Shown piece by piece: positions 1 through 9,225 of a DNA stretch of 64,000 nucleotides. The DNA is from Sphingobacteriales bacterium (GTDB lineage Bacteria; Bacteroidota; Bacteroidia; Chitinophagales; CAIOSU01), in the NCBI GenBank assembly GCA_027483645.1, contig JAIXUD010000013.1, positions 37,440 to 101,439 on the forward strand, written 5' to 3'. Under the pieces are notes generated by a model. The model was not told where the DNA came from, did no database searches, and saw nothing but the letters and a program-made list of their open reading frames with translations. How positions within the stretch are numbered: the first letter of the stretch is position 1; every line of letters starts with the position of its first letter. The position numbers and the translations under genes are program-made.

Positions 1-656
1 TCTAGCGGTATTTCGTAGGGGCTGTAAGAAGGGTTGTCGCTGCGGGCCATCAACTTGGGGGTTTCTGGCAATTGGTTGAACAGGCGCTTATAAACGATGC
101 CCTCATTTCGCGAAACCACTACATAGGTAAGGCCGTCCTTAATACCGGTCCAATCTTGCACGTACTCGCCCACTACCACCGAACCCGGCTGCAACGGCAA
201 CATGCTGTCGCCGCTAATCTCGAAAGCGCGGTAAGTACCTTCGCTAAGGAACGGTAGCCGGAAACGGGGAAGTTCCTCAATATACTCTGGGTCAGCATAG
301 CCGTTTAGGTAACCGGCAGCAGCCTTGGCAGGCACTAACTCCACAAACTCGCGATTTTGCTCATCCACGGTTATAGTGAGTATGCGCAGTTTTCGGCCTT
401 CGGCATCGTTAGCGCCCGGCTCCTCTTTAAAGAGGTTCTTGGCGGCTATTTTGCTCAGGTTGCGGCTCAATAGCTGATCTAGCGATAGGTTGAACATCTT
501 AGCAAGTGCCCTTTGCACATCCAAATTGGGTTTAGCACGGCCTTCTTCATAAGCACCAAGGGTGGCGCGTTTGATTTTCAAAAGGTCGGCAAACTCCTGT
601 TGGGTAATGCCTTTCTGCTTGCGCAGGAAACGGATATTGACGTTAATAATGTCCAT
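1..656 (-). CDS. LexA-like XRE/S24 repressor (partial, C-terminus off window)
   Basis: DNA-binding repressor that probably cleaves itself under stress. Reading leftward from the ATG at 656, residues 1-62 form an XRE helix-turn-helix (KGITQQEFADLLKIKRATLG). An S24/LexA peptidase domain follows: a possible Ala-Gly self-cleavage site at 114-115 (KAAAGY), the catalytic Ser151 in SGDSMLP, and a Lys at 190 (IVYKRL), the Ser-Lys spacing expected of this family. The frame is open to the window edge after 218 residues, so the last residues are missing. It is divergent from a DNA polymerase IV gene, a typical SOS target, which suggests it controls that gene and itself. A Bacteroidota promoter lies at 710-742. 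The family call is firm; the SOS role is inference. Confidence 0.9.
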   Translation of the reverse strand, partial: MDIINVNIRFLRKQKGITQQEFADLLKIKRATLGAYEEGRAKPNLDVQRALAKMFNLSLDQLLSRNLSKIAAKNLFKEEPGANDAEGRKLRILTITVDEQNREFVELVPAKAAAGYLNGYADPEYIEELPRFRLPFLSEGTYRAFEISGDSMLPLQPGSVVVGEYVQDWTGIKDGLTYVVVSRNEGIVYKRLFNQLPETPKLMARSDNPSYSPYEIPL

Positions 657-709
657 AATTTGCTCTTGCGTTCCTCTAATTTAATTAGTACCTTCGGCTA
701 AAGATATTA

Positions 710-742
710 CAAATATACTAACAAATAAGTCGGCTTTGCAAA
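710..742 (-). promoter_or_regulatory. Promoter of the LexA-like repressor with overlapping inverted repeat
   Basis: On the minus strand TATATTTG (717 to 710) matches the Bacteroidota -7 box TAnnTTTG, with TTTG (742 to 739) 21 bases further upstream as a -33 element. TACTAA at 716-721 overlaps the -7 box and is the inverted partner of TTAGTA at 685-690, a possible autoregulatory operator. The remaining 657-957 gap is AT-rich; no clear promoter for the divergent polymerase gene is seen. Confidence 0.55.
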
Positions 743-957
743 TGTGGCAGGCATTTAATGAACATACTGAACTATTTAGGCTACAATTAGTGTCATTTAG
801 CAATATCCTATATTTTGAAGCGGTCTAAAATTATCCAAACAATTTATTTGTGGCCCTTTTGGGCTACGACTGCATTGGGTTTTCTCGACGTAATCATTCC
901 ATTATGCCTTCGAAACCCCGCTTTGTCTCGCTCCAAAATAGCTAACAAATATTCTCG

Positions 958-2172
958 TTGTTTAACTTTAGACCACTTCTCATAGAAAACGAGCGCACCA
1001 TCTTACACCTTGACCTTGACAGCTTTTTTGTCTCGGTAGAGCGGCTCAAAAATCCCGAGCTGCACGGCAAGCCCGTAATTGTGGGCGGCAGCAGCAAGCG
1101 GGGCGTGGTGGCGGCGTGCAGCTATGAAACCCGAAAGTTTGGCGTGCACAGCGCCATGCCCATGATGCAGGCCCTGAAACTGTGCCCCGATGCCATAGTT
1201 ATTGGTGGCAGCCATGGCGAGTACAGCGTGTACTCCAAAATGGTAACCAACATCATCAGGGACGAGGCGCCGCTGTTCGAGAAGAGCAGCATCGATGAAT
1301 TTTATATCGACCTTACGGGCATGGAAAAATACTTCGGGTGCTACCAATGGGCCACGGCGTTGCGCCAGCGTATCATTACAGAAACCAAGCTGCCCATCTC
1401 TTTCGGCCTATCCGTAAACAAAATGATGGCGAAGATAGCCACCGGCGAGGCCAAGCCCAACGGACAACTGATGATACCGCGCGGCACGGAAAAGGACTTC
1501 CTCGCACCGATGAAGGTGGGCAAAATCCCCTTTATTGGCGAAAAGACGGAAGAAACGCTGAACAAGCTGGGCATCCGCACCGTTGGCCAACTGGCCGATT
1601 ACAATCCGAAACACCTGGAGCAGTTTCTCGGCAGCCATGCCATAACGCTGCAACAGAGGGCAAACGGCATCGACCATAGCGAGGTAACGCCGTTTCATGA
1701 TGCGAAATCCATCAGTACCGAGCGCACCTTTCATGAGGATACCAAGGATGAAACCTTTCTGCGGTCGCTATTAAGCGCCATGGTGGAGAAGGTAAGCTTT
1801 GAGCTGCGCGATGATGAGAAACTGGCCTCGTGCGTAACGGTAAAAATCCGCTACCCCGACTTCCGCACTGTGAGCAAGCAGTGCATGATAAAGCTCACTG
1901 CTAGCGACCACATCTTTGCCGAAAAGGCGCACCAGCTCTTCAACGAGCTGTGGGACCACAAAACCCCCATCCGCTTACTTGGTTTCCGCCTTGGCCACCT
2001 AGAGCACGGAAAACAGCAACTCGATATGTTCCGTGACAAACCCGAACAGGTGAAGCTATACCAAGCCTTAGATAAGATAAAAGCCTTGCACGGCACGGAT
2101 AAGATTGCCCGGGCATCCGGCATCGGGCACCGGATTCATGATAAGGATTTGAATCCGTTTAGTAAGGAGTAG
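958..2172 (+). CDS. dinB: DNA polymerase IV (Y-family translesion polymerase)
   Basis: Error-prone polymerase that copies past damaged bases. The 404-residue protein opens with the catalytic motif LDLDSFFVSVE (Asp19 and Asp21), has the second acidic motif SSIDEFYIDLTG with Asp113-Glu114, then helix-hairpin-helix and little-finger regions to about residue 350. The start is a TTG at 958: an in-frame stop lies at 943-945 and the next in-frame ATG is well inside the catalytic domain. About 50 residues longer than many Pol IV proteins, mostly at the C-terminus. It is divergent from a LexA-like repressor, so damage induction is likely but inferred. Confidence 0.95.
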   Translation: MFNFRPLLIENERTILHLDLDSFFVSVERLKNPELHGKPVIVGGSSKRGVVAACSYETRKFGVHSAMPMMQALKLCPDAIVIGGSHGEYSVYSKMVTNIIRDEAPLFEKSSIDEFYIDLTGMEKYFGCYQWATALRQRIITETKLPISFGLSVNKMMAKIATGEAKPNGQLMIPRGTEKDFLAPMKVGKIPFIGEKTEETLNKLGIRTVGQLADYNPKHLEQFLGSHAITLQQRANGIDHSEVTPFHDAKSISTERTFHEDTKDETFLRSLLSAMVEKVSFELRDDEKLASCVTVKIRYPDFRTVSKQCMIKLTASDHIFAEKAHQLFNELWDHKTPIRLLGFRLGHLEHGKQQLDMFRDKPEQVKLYQALDKIKALHGTDKIARASGIGHRIHDKDLNPFSKE

Positions 2173-2207
2173 TTTTTAATTACTAATTTTAAATTTCTAA
2201 TCTTGAT
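2173..2207. repeat. Degenerate period-7 repeat array (AT-rich)
   Basis: Just after the dinB stop, TTTTTAA, TTACTAA, TTTTAAA and TTTCTAA follow one another at exact 7-base spacing. One of the heptamer arrays of this window. Confidence 0.5.
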
Positions 2208-2229
2208 ATGACGCATCTAGAATGTCAAT

Positions 2230-2643
2230 ATGAAATATGGCATCCTTATTTTTATAGTAATCTTGGCTTTGGGTTGCGAAATCCAAGATACTATTGGCAT
2301 TCCAGATCACTATCGCACATATGATAGTTATAAAGGCTGTAATTGCAATGTTTACAAAATGGAGTTTCTTTCAGGTACAACGTTATTTAGGTTTGCATTA
2401 TCGGGGTCGTGTAAAGAGCTTACCGAAAATGAATATCTTCAAGAATATGAAGATTACTTGACAGCTTATATGCAAAGATGGGATGGTAGAAATGGTATAG
2501 TGTATCTGGAGTTTTATGATGACTTTTCTAGAGACCAATTAAACAAACGCTTAATCCAATCTACCGAATGCATAACCCTTAGGCGAAGTAAGTTCAATAT
2601 TATGGAATTGAATGGAGGGCATCGATTGGAAATCTCCATTTAG
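2230..2643 (+). CDS. Small putative lipoprotein, function unknown
   Basis: A 137-residue protein of unknown function. The N-terminus is a hydrophobic signal ending in a lipobox-like LALGC (Cys16), so export and lipid anchoring are likely. The mature part has further cysteines and is rich in Asp, Glu, Tyr and Arg, with no family I recognise. It follows dinB by 57 bases in the same direction but is separated by an AT-rich repeat, so an operon is doubtful. It is more AT-rich than its neighbours. Confidence 0.65.
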   Translation: MKYGILIFIVILALGCEIQDTIGIPDHYRTYDSYKGCNCNVYKMEFLSGTTLFRFALSGSCKELTENEYLQEYEDYLTAYMQRWDGRNGIVYLEFYDDFSRDQLNKRLIQSTECITLRRSKFNIMELNGGHRLEISI

Positions 2644-2690
2644 GTTATGCACGATCTTGAACCAACATGAAAACCTCCGCCCAGTGCTGC

Positions 2691-2757
2691 GCATAGGCTA
2701 TTGCCTATGTGCAACTAGTGTCAGTAGGCTATGCCTACCTTTCCGCCTTAGCGGAAA
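2691..2757. repeat. Three consecutive short hairpins
   Basis: Three perfect stem-loops lie end to end: CATAGGC/GCCTATG (2692-2709), GTAGGC/GCCTAC (2724-2738) and TTTCCGC/GCGGAAA (2740-2757), with loops of 3-4 bases. The rest of 2644-2958 holds no gene I can support. Confidence 0.6.
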
Positions 2758-2958
2758 AACCGCGCGGGCATTGAACAACCAACTCACACTTGAAGCCCGT
2801 TCGTCGAACTACATTACGCCCACCGCCCTCACATTATGACGCTAATATAAAACTAATTGCATAACTTTCGGCCATGCCGAGATATGCCATTCACTGCTGT
2901 GCTGAGCGCTACTATATGACGTTTTAGGGGGTCGGCTGGGTAGATATATTTACCCGAC

Positions 2959-3030
2959 AGCATCCTCCTATACCGCCAAACCCAAGGCCACTTGCAAGTA
3001 TTGCTGGTGCACCCAGGCGGGCCGTTTTAG
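2959..3030 (+). pseudogene. Nudix hydrolase N-terminal fragment, copy 1
   Basis: The frame from 2959 reads S-ILLYRQTQGHLQVLLVHPGGPF and then stops at TAG 3028-3030. This is the first beta-strand signature of the Nudix proteins beginning AGILLYR...VLLVHPGGPFW. No start codon or Nudix box remains, so it is a broken fragment. It ends 13 bases before the toxin gene; a second diverged copy lies on the other side of that module at 3701-3781. Confidence 0.65.
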
Positions 3031-3043
3031 GCGATGGATAAAC

Positions 3044-3373
3044 TTACTCCTCTATATACTTCAGTAATTCCTTAATATCCGCATCGGTAATGCTTTCCAG
3101 TTCAGACTTGTCGTAAATTGACAATAGATATATTTCTTCGGCTTTTATAAGCACATAGGTAATGACTCTTGCCCCTCCTGATTTACCTTTGCCTTTGGAT
3201 GCAATGGATAGACGAATTTTGAAACAATCGTTTCCTAACGCGGTGCCCATTTTTGGCTCATCGGAAAGTTGCGCAGCTAGTTGAGCGATTTCTGCTTTAA
3301 GAGAAGGGTATTTCTTTACCAATTTCTTGAACTGGCGGTCGAACGGCGGGATAGTTAATACTTCAAATTTCAT
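3044..3373 (-). CDS. RelE/ParE-superfamily toxin
   Basis: A 109-residue basic protein resembling RelE/HigB-type toxins of type II toxin-antitoxin systems: an FDRQFKKLVKKYP motif near residue 12, a central NDCFKIRLSI strand followed by a Lys/Gly-rich loop, then GARVITYVLIKAEEIYLLSIYDKSE. These toxins are usually ribosome-dependent mRNA nucleases or gyrase inhibitors; which one applies cannot be told here. Its start overlaps the end of the upstream antitoxin gene by 11 bases, so the two are co-translated. Confidence 0.82.
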   Translation of the reverse strand: MKFEVLTIPPFDRQFKKLVKKYPSLKAEIAQLAAQLSDEPKMGTALGNDCFKIRLSIASKGKGKSGGARVITYVLIKAEEIYLLSIYDKSELESITDADIKELLKYIEE

Positions 3374-3569
3374 TCAGCAAATCCTTTATTGGTCTTGCTT
3401 TCTTTTTACCGCGCTTTACATCGTTCACAAATTCAACGGCTTCGCTCAACTCTTCCATAAACACGGCCTTTGCAGGGGTCAGCGATTTCACCTTTACATG
3501 GGGGTAGCTCTGCAATAATTCCAGCAGAAACGCAGCCTTTTTATCATTGATATCGAGTAACAGTCTCAT
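3363..3569 (-). CDS. Type II antitoxin
   Basis: A 68-residue protein directly upstream of, and overlapping, the RelE-like toxin gene, the usual antitoxin-first order. It starts MRLLLDINDKKAAFLLELLQ and has a helical middle (EELSEAVEFVNDVKRGKKKA), matching small Bacteroidota antitoxins that lack an obvious DNA-binding domain. The assignment rests on size, position and overlap more than on motifs. A near-consensus -7 box, TATCTTTA on the minus strand at 3584-3577, sits just upstream of the ATG at 3569. Confidence 0.75.
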   Translation of the reverse strand: MRLLLDINDKKAAFLLELLQSYPHVKVKSLTPAKAVFMEELSEAVEFVNDVKRGKKKARPIKDLLNEI

Positions 3570-3653
3570 AGTATTGTAAAGATAATGGATTGTGAAATAA
3601 CAACTACGGGAATTGTAAATTGGTTCTTTTCAAGTTAATGGAGGCGTCTCACC

Positions 3654-3688
3654 ATTTTCAATTTTAAATTTTCAATTGAATTGAAACG
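3654..3688. repeat. Period-7 repeat array (ATTTTCA type)
   Basis: ATTTTCA, ATTTTAA, ATTTTCA and ATTGAAT follow at exact 7-base spacing, just upstream of the second Nudix fragment. Confidence 0.6.
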
Positions 3689-3700
3689 AACCCCTCCTCA

Positions 3701-3781
3701 GGCATCCTCCTCTACCGCCAAAACCCATGGCCTGCTGCAAGTACTACTGGTGCACCCCGGCGGGCCGTTTTTGGGTAAATA
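3701..3781 (+). pseudogene. Nudix hydrolase N-terminal fragment, copy 2
   Basis: Two frames together encode GILLYRQNP and then HGLLQVLLVHPGGPFLGK before TAG at 3779-3781; one extra A relative to copy 1 breaks the frame. The two copies are otherwise clearly alike, lie in the same direction about 740 bases apart and flank the toxin-antitoxin pair. The rest of 3570-3987 holds a period-7 array and the promoter at 3852. Confidence 0.6.
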
Positions 3782-3851
3782 GCGCGGTGGTACTTATGTT
3801 ATTGGTAGTCCGGTTTATTACTTAGCTAAAAACACCTAAGGAAGCAGGAAA

Positions 3852-3859
3852 TATCTTTG
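3852..3859 (+). promoter_or_regulatory. Bacteroidota -7 box before the PKD protein gene
   Basis: TATCTTTG matches TAnnTTTG. A transcript from here would have a leader of about 120 bases before the ATG at 3988. No convincing -33 box is seen. Confidence 0.45.
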
Positions 3860-3987
3860 TTTTCCAGTTCTTACTGCTTGGCAATGGCAGGTAGATTTTG
3901 TAATTTAATCGCTGTAGAACTTTGAAAGCTATTGGGTTAAAAAACAAGTAGCGAGTAATTTATAATTTCTGTCAATCAATCCCTAAT

Positions 3988-6900
3988 ATGGCCCAGTTGA
4001 GATGGCATTGGTTGTTAATCATGTTGGTGCTCATTAGCTATTCGGTATCTGGCCAAGTTACTGCGGGTTTTACTATCATCCAACCCACCAATAATTGTAA
4101 CCCAGCAATTTACAGTTTTGCTAACACATCCACTGGCGCTGGCTTAACCTATTCGTGGAATTTTGGTGTTTATCCTGGTATCAATTCCGTGTTCCGAAAT
4201 CCAAGTACTACCTTTCTTGATTGTGGCACCTTTACAGTGAAATTAGTGGTTACTGATAGTATTGGCGCCAAAGACTCAACCACGCAAATCGTTAATGTGC
4301 GGTGCTCTCCTGTGGCAAATTTTGTACCCGTAGTTGCGGCGGGCTGCGTACCGGTTACTAGTGCATTTGTAAATACCTCAACACCTGGCAGCGGCACCAT
4401 AGTAAGTTCGGTCTGGGATTTTGGCGATGGCAATTTTGGCTCAGGGCCAAACCCTAGCCATACTTATAACTCAGCAGGTTGTAAAAGTATTACCCTTATA
4501 GTTACCAATTCTTTCAACTGCACGAGTGATACCACCATTAGCAATGTGGTGTGTGTGTACCCAATACCATTGGCTAACTTTAGCGCCAGTACCACCACTA
4601 GTTGCACTGCACCATTTACCACCAACTACCAATCGGTAGTAAGCAGCGGCAATGGGCCATATACCTATCAATGGACATTTCAAGGAGGGCAGCCTGCTAC
4701 CGCAACTTTACCCAATCCTACGGTGGTGTATAATAGCCCTGGAAGTTATAGCACATCGTTAATAGTGGTGGACGTGAATGGCTGCGCTGATACCGTGCAG
4801 AAAAATAACTATATAACCATCAGCGGCAACACAACCAATTTTACCTTTAGCACTGGTACCATCTGCCCTAATAACCAAATTAGGTTTACCTCTTCTGCAA
4901 CCGCCACCCCCATTAGTAGGCTGTGGAGTATAACCCCGCCAATTGCCATAGCAGGCCCTACATCATCAAGTGCCATTATAACTTTTCCAGCAGGGGGCAC
5001 TTACAATGTTTGCCTTACCACAAACTTTGCAGGCGGGTGCTCGGCTCAGCAGTGCTCAACTTTGGTAGTAAATGACGCGCCCTTGGCCAGCTTTGGTACG
5101 GTAGGATTGCTCAATACCTGCTTATTGCCAAACCCAATAACCTACGTTGATTCATCGGTGGGTCAAGGGCTGGTTTATAATTGGTCTTTTCCAGGGGGGA
5201 GCCCCAACACCGCCAACACCGCAACGCCGCCCGTAATAAGTTATGATAGCTGTGGCAGTTATTCGGCCACCCTATCCATACAAAACAGCGCTGGTTGCCG
5301 CAGCTCAGTATCGAAACCAAATCTAATTGAGCTTACCTGTCCTCAGGCATCTTACACGGTAGTGCCCAGCAATGGCTGCTTGCCTTTAACTTCCTCTTTT
5401 AGTGGCACGGCTACTGGCAATCCAGTTGCTTGGCTATGGGATTTTGACGACCCTAATAGCGGTGCCAATAATACAAGCACGCTGCAAAACCCCACCCATA
5501 TTTTCAATACAGCAGGTTGCTACTCGGTAAGGCTTACTACTACCGATGTGCAAGGATGCACGGCCACCTACAGTGTACCTGCTGCAGTATGCACGGGTAC
5601 CAGGCCACTGGGGAATTTCAGCGCAAACCCGCCGTTGAATTGTGCCAACCAACCGATCAACTTTACTGATTCGTCCACAGGCACTTTTGTATACACCGAA
5701 TATATTTGGGGGTATGTAGATTCTACCGGATTTGTAAACTTTAGTGCATTACAAAACCCTAATCATATTTTTTATGACGCCGGTATTTGGGATATAACCC
5801 TCATAGTTTCCAATTTCGGCTGTTATGATACCATTACCAAAGATGACCTGGTACGTACCCTGCTGCCAATATCAAGCCCAAGAGTAACGGTCAATTGCGA
5901 CGATCCACTATCAGTAACTTTAGATGGTAGCGTATCGGAGGGTGCCGACCGCTACTCATGGATAATTTTAGGCGGTACGCCCGCCAACGATACCTTAGAA
6001 ACGGTGGTGGCAACTTTTCCCGGGCCAGGCAGTTACAATGCGTCGCTTCTAGTAAGCAACGATTCCACAGGTTGTACCGATTTACAGAATGTAGTAATAG
6101 ACATTTCGAATTATGGTGCACAGTTTTCAGGTACCCCATTAACTGGTTGTGCGCCTTTGATAAGTTGTTTTAGTAGCTTTTCCACCAGCGCAGTGAGCTA
6201 TCAATGGAAGGTATTTAATGCCAGCGGAACCACCATAGCCACTGATACCACCAGCAGCCCTTGTTTTACCTTTAACACACCTGGCGTATATGACGTGCAA
6301 TTGATAGTGGCTGACAGCCTTGGCTGTATAGATACGGTATATAAACCGCAATGTGTTACCGCCACGGGCCCTAATGTTTATTTTGCCGGCAGCCCAATTA
6401 TCGGCTGTGCACCGCTTAATGTTTCTTTTAGCGATTCTACTACCGGCATGGGCCTTGCGCAATGGAGCTGGAACTTTGGCGATGTATTGTCTTCAACCAA
6501 TAACACGTCGGCCCTGCAAAACCCCGCACACCTTTACAACCAAGGCGGCAAATACTCCGTTTTGCTAACCGTAACCGACAGTAATGGCTGCATTGCCGAT
6601 ACTTTGTTGTTAAACTACGTGCAGGTTAATGAGCCCCAAATTACGTTTACAGATACCGCGATTGTAAGTTGTCAAGGTTTGCAAACTTGCTACACCATAA
6701 ATCCAAGTGCCGGCAGCTTAGCCTATTATTGGGATTTTGGCGATGGCACACTTGATACATCAACAAGCCCATGCCACATATACACCAATGCGGGTGTTTT
6801 TAATACAAGCATTACACTGATTGATAGTATTGGCTGCACGGATACGGTAGTGATGATAAATACCTTCAATAACACGGTCCCTCAGCTCGATTTTGTGGCC

Positions 6901-9210
6901 GATACTACTTTTTCAATATGCCCGCCATTAGCGGTATCTTTTACTAATCTTTCTACCGCAATAGACTCAACCGTAACTTGGAATTGGAATTTTGGCAACG
7001 GGCAATTTTCTACCTTAAAAAACCCTTCTCATATCTATACCACTTCAGGTTTATTTACGGTTACGCTCATCAGCACTACCCAAATCGGATGCATTGACAC
7101 CTTGGTTTTTCAGGATTATATTGATATAAGCGGGCCATCAGCTTTTATAGCCACTGCAACTACTTCAGGTTGTGTACCACACACCACTTGCATGTCGGCC
7201 ACTACTATATCGGCCACCAACATTACTTGGAATTTTGGCGATGGAACCGTTCTTACCGGTGCAAGCGATTCGGTTTGCTATACCTATACACGCACTGGTA
7301 GTTTTTATCCAGAGCTTATATTAGGTGATCCTGGTTGCATTTTTTCCTTACCTATGGGCAGGGTAGATGTAACCGGCACTGTTGCCAAATTTAGCGCTGA
7401 TACCACAAAACTTTGCGGCCAGGGCAGCGTAAGCTTTACTGATTCTAGCAGCGGCACATCGGCGGCTGCGGCTTGGCAATGGATGTTTGGTGATACCCTT
7501 AATGGACTGCCCACTACATCAACCTTGCAAAACCCGACCCATAGCTACGGTGCGCCGGGTACCTATAGGGTTTCTCAAAATGTAGTATCAAGCAACGGCT
7601 GTATCGATTCGGCATATACCTTTGTTACCGTTTACCCTGTTCCTACCCCATCAATTGCTGTAAACGACTCTACACCTTGCGCCCCCGAAATGGTTTATTT
7701 TACCTCCAATGTAGGCAGCACCAGTAGCGTGGTGTGGAATTTTGGCGATACCCTGAGTGGCATGGCCAACACTTCGGTACTACAAAACCCAACACATATT
7801 TATACGTTGGCTGGCACCTATAATGTGAGCGTCACCGAAGTTGATAGTAATGGATGCGCTGATACAACCAATACCTTGGTGCTGGCTAAGATAAACCCAA
7901 TAGCAGCATTTACCGCCCAAGATGCGTGTATTGATGCGCAGCCAATCGCTTTTACCAATAACTCTCTCAATGCAAGCTCCTATTTATGGCAATTTGGCGA
8001 TGGTAACAGCAGTAATCAAGCAAATGCAGACAATACCTATGCAGATACCGGAAGTTATACGATAACCCTTGTGGCACTTAATGACTATTGTAGCGATACC
8101 GTAAATGCAAACGTGAAAATTTTCGGATTGCCCACTGCCGATTTTAGTTTATTGGCTAATACTGCTTGTGGTGCCCCGGCGGTTTTCCCGCTAACCAATT
8201 TAAGCACACAGGCCGCCAGCTACCTTTGGGATTTTGGAGATAACGATACCTCCACCCTTATCAATCCGTCGGCCAACTATTCAACAGTTGGTCAATTTTC
8301 GATTACGTTGACAGCCGTTAATGAATATGGTTGTACGGATACAACTTCGCAGCCTGTGATTGTTTACCCAAAACCTGACCTTCAAAACGTATCCATATCA
8401 CCAAATGAGGGGTGCCAACCGCTTGAAGTAACCTTTGACGTAAATGGGGCCATAGCTGAAACTTTTGTATGGAATTTTGGAGAAGATAGCCTTAATCTTA
8501 GCACATCCGCTGCTATTACAACGCATACCTATCTTGATACAGGTAGCTATGCTGTCTCGCTTTCGGCTACCTCGGTAGATGGCTGCCTGGATACATTGTT
8601 TTTGAGCGACGCTGTTACTGTATATGGTTTGCCAGTGGCAAATTTTGATGTATTTATTGATTCGGCAGCTTACCCTTACGATGGTACGGTGGTTTTTACC
8701 AATACCAGCCAATTTGCCAATAATTATTATTGGGACTTTGGAGATGGTAATACATCTACCGAAACAGACCCAAGCCATAGGTTCGACGAAATAAATATTT
8801 ATAATGCTTTGTTGGTGGCAAGCACTAACGATAATTGTTTAGATACAGCATATAAGCAGCTAGATATTTACAAAAAAGCCCTCTATGTACCAAATGCCCT
8901 GCAGCCAGACTACCCCGGCAATGCCGAGTTGGTGCAAGTTTGGAAGCCAAATGGTATTGGCCTAAAAACTTACAAAGCACAGATTTTTGATCAATGGGGC
9001 AAACTGTTATGGCAATCGGAATTGCTTGATGAAACCAGGCCTGCCGAAAGTTGGGATGGAACCTATAACGGTATTCCCATGCCGCAGGATGTATATGTTT
9101 GGAAAGTTGAAGCCGTTTTTGTGGATGGAACCTTTTGGCCTGGTATGACCTACAGCAGCGATGAAGGCGGAGGCACCAAAACTATAGGCAGTGTAACTTT
9201 GGTAAGATAA
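3988..9210 (+). CDS. Giant PKD-repeat surface protein with T9SS type B sorting domain
   Basis: A 1740-residue secreted protein. Residues 1-22 are a signal peptide ending near SVSGQ. The body is about 19 repeated immunoglobulin-like PKD units of 80-90 residues, most with a W-x-FGDG core (for example VWDFGDG, YYWDFGDG, YLWQFGDG) followed by N-P-x-H-x-Y and a G-x-Y-x-V strand. Several units are degenerate. The last ~100 residues (from LYVPNALQPD through WDGTYNGIPMPQDVYVWKV) are the gliding-motility-associated type B C-terminal domain, which directs export by type IX secretion and attachment to the surface. The next gene, 15 bases on, encodes a PorP/SprF protein, the usual partner of type B cargo. 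An adhesin or matrix role is inferred. Confidence 0.95.
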   Translation: MAQLRWHWLLIMLVLISYSVSGQVTAGFTIIQPTNNCNPAIYSFANTSTGAGLTYSWNFGVYPGINSVFRNPSTTFLDCGTFTVKLVVTDSIGAKDSTTQIVNVRCSPVANFVPVVAAGCVPVTSAFVNTSTPGSGTIVSSVWDFGDGNFGSGPNPSHTYNSAGCKSITLIVTNSFNCTSDTTISNVVCVYPIPLANFSASTTTSCTAPFTTNYQSVVSSGNGPYTYQWTFQGGQPATATLPNPTVVYNSPGSYSTSLIVVDVNGCADTVQKNNYITISGNTTNFTFSTGTICPNNQIRFTSSATATPISRLWSITPPIAIAGPTSSSAIITFPAGGTYNVCLTTNFAGGCSAQQCSTLVVNDAPLASFGTVGLLNTCLLPNPITYVDSSVGQGLVYNWSFPGGSPNTANTATPPVISYDSCGSYSATLSIQNSAGCRSSVSKPNLIELTCPQASYTVVPSNGCLPLTSSFSGTATGNPVAWLWDFDDPNSGANNTSTLQNPTHIFNTAGCYSVRLTTTDVQGCTATYSVPAAVCTGTRPLGNFSANPPLNCANQPINFTDSSTGTFVYTEYIWGYVDSTGFVNFSALQNPNHIFYDAGIWDITLIVSNFGCYDTITKDDLVRTLLPISSPRVTVNCDDPLSVTLDGSVSEGADRYSWIILGGTPANDTLETVVATFPGPGSYNASLLVSNDSTGCTDLQNVVIDISNYGAQFSGTPLTGCAPLISCFSSFSTSAVSYQWKVFNASGTTIATDTTSSPCFTFNTPGVYDVQLIVADSLGCIDTVYKPQCVTATGPNVYFAGSPIIGCAPLNVSFSDSTTGMGLAQWSWNFGDVLSSTNNTSALQNPAHLYNQGGKYSVLLTVTDSNGCIADTLLLNYVQVNEPQITFTDTAIVSCQGLQTCYTINPSAGSLAYYWDFGDGTLDTSTSPCHIYTNAGVFNTSITLIDSIGCTDTVVMINTFNNTVPQLDFVADTTFSICPPLAVSFTNLSTAIDSTVTWNWNFGNGQFSTLKNPSHIYTTSGLFTVTLISTTQIGCIDTLVFQDYIDISGPSAFIATATTSGCVPHTTCMSATTISATNITWNFGDGTVLTGASDSVCYTYTRTGSFYPELILGDPGCIFSLPMGRVDVTGTVAKFSADTTKLCGQGSVSFTDSSSGTSAAAAWQWMFGDTLNGLPTTSTLQNPTHSYGAPGTYRVSQNVVSSNGCIDSAYTFVTVYPVPTPSIAVNDSTPCAPEMVYFTSNVGSTSSVVWNFGDTLSGMANTSVLQNPTHIYTLAGTYNVSVTEVDSNGCADTTNTLVLAKINPIAAFTAQDACIDAQPIAFTNNSLNASSYLWQFGDGNSSNQANADNTYADTGSYTITLVALNDYCSDTVNANVKIFGLPTADFSLLANTACGAPAVFPLTNLSTQAASYLWDFGDNDTSTLINPSANYSTVGQFSITLTAVNEYGCTDTTSQPVIVYPKPDLQNVSISPNEGCQPLEVTFDVNGAIAETFVWNFGEDSLNLSTSAAITTHTYLDTGSYAVSLSATSVDGCLDTLFLSDAVTVYGLPVANFDVFIDSAAYPYDGTVVFTNTSQFANNYYWDFGDGNTSTETDPSHRFDEINIYNALLVASTNDNCLDTAYKQLDIYKKALYVPNALQPDYPGNAELVQVWKPNGIGLKTYKAQIFDQWGKLLWQSELLDETRPAESWDGTYNGIPMPQDVYVWKVEAVFVDGTFWPGMTYSSDEGGGTKTIGSVTLVR

Positions 9211-9225
9211 GCAAGATAATAACCG

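Noticed and set aside
1003..1734. Minus-strand and alternate-frame open frames across dinB
   Set aside because: They lie wholly inside a well-supported polymerase gene, have no family likeness and follow its codon pattern in other frames.
2612..2839. 75-codon plus-strand frame after the small lipoprotein
   Set aside because: It runs through the triple-hairpin repeat region, overlaps the lipoprotein end and has no start signal or protein-like composition.
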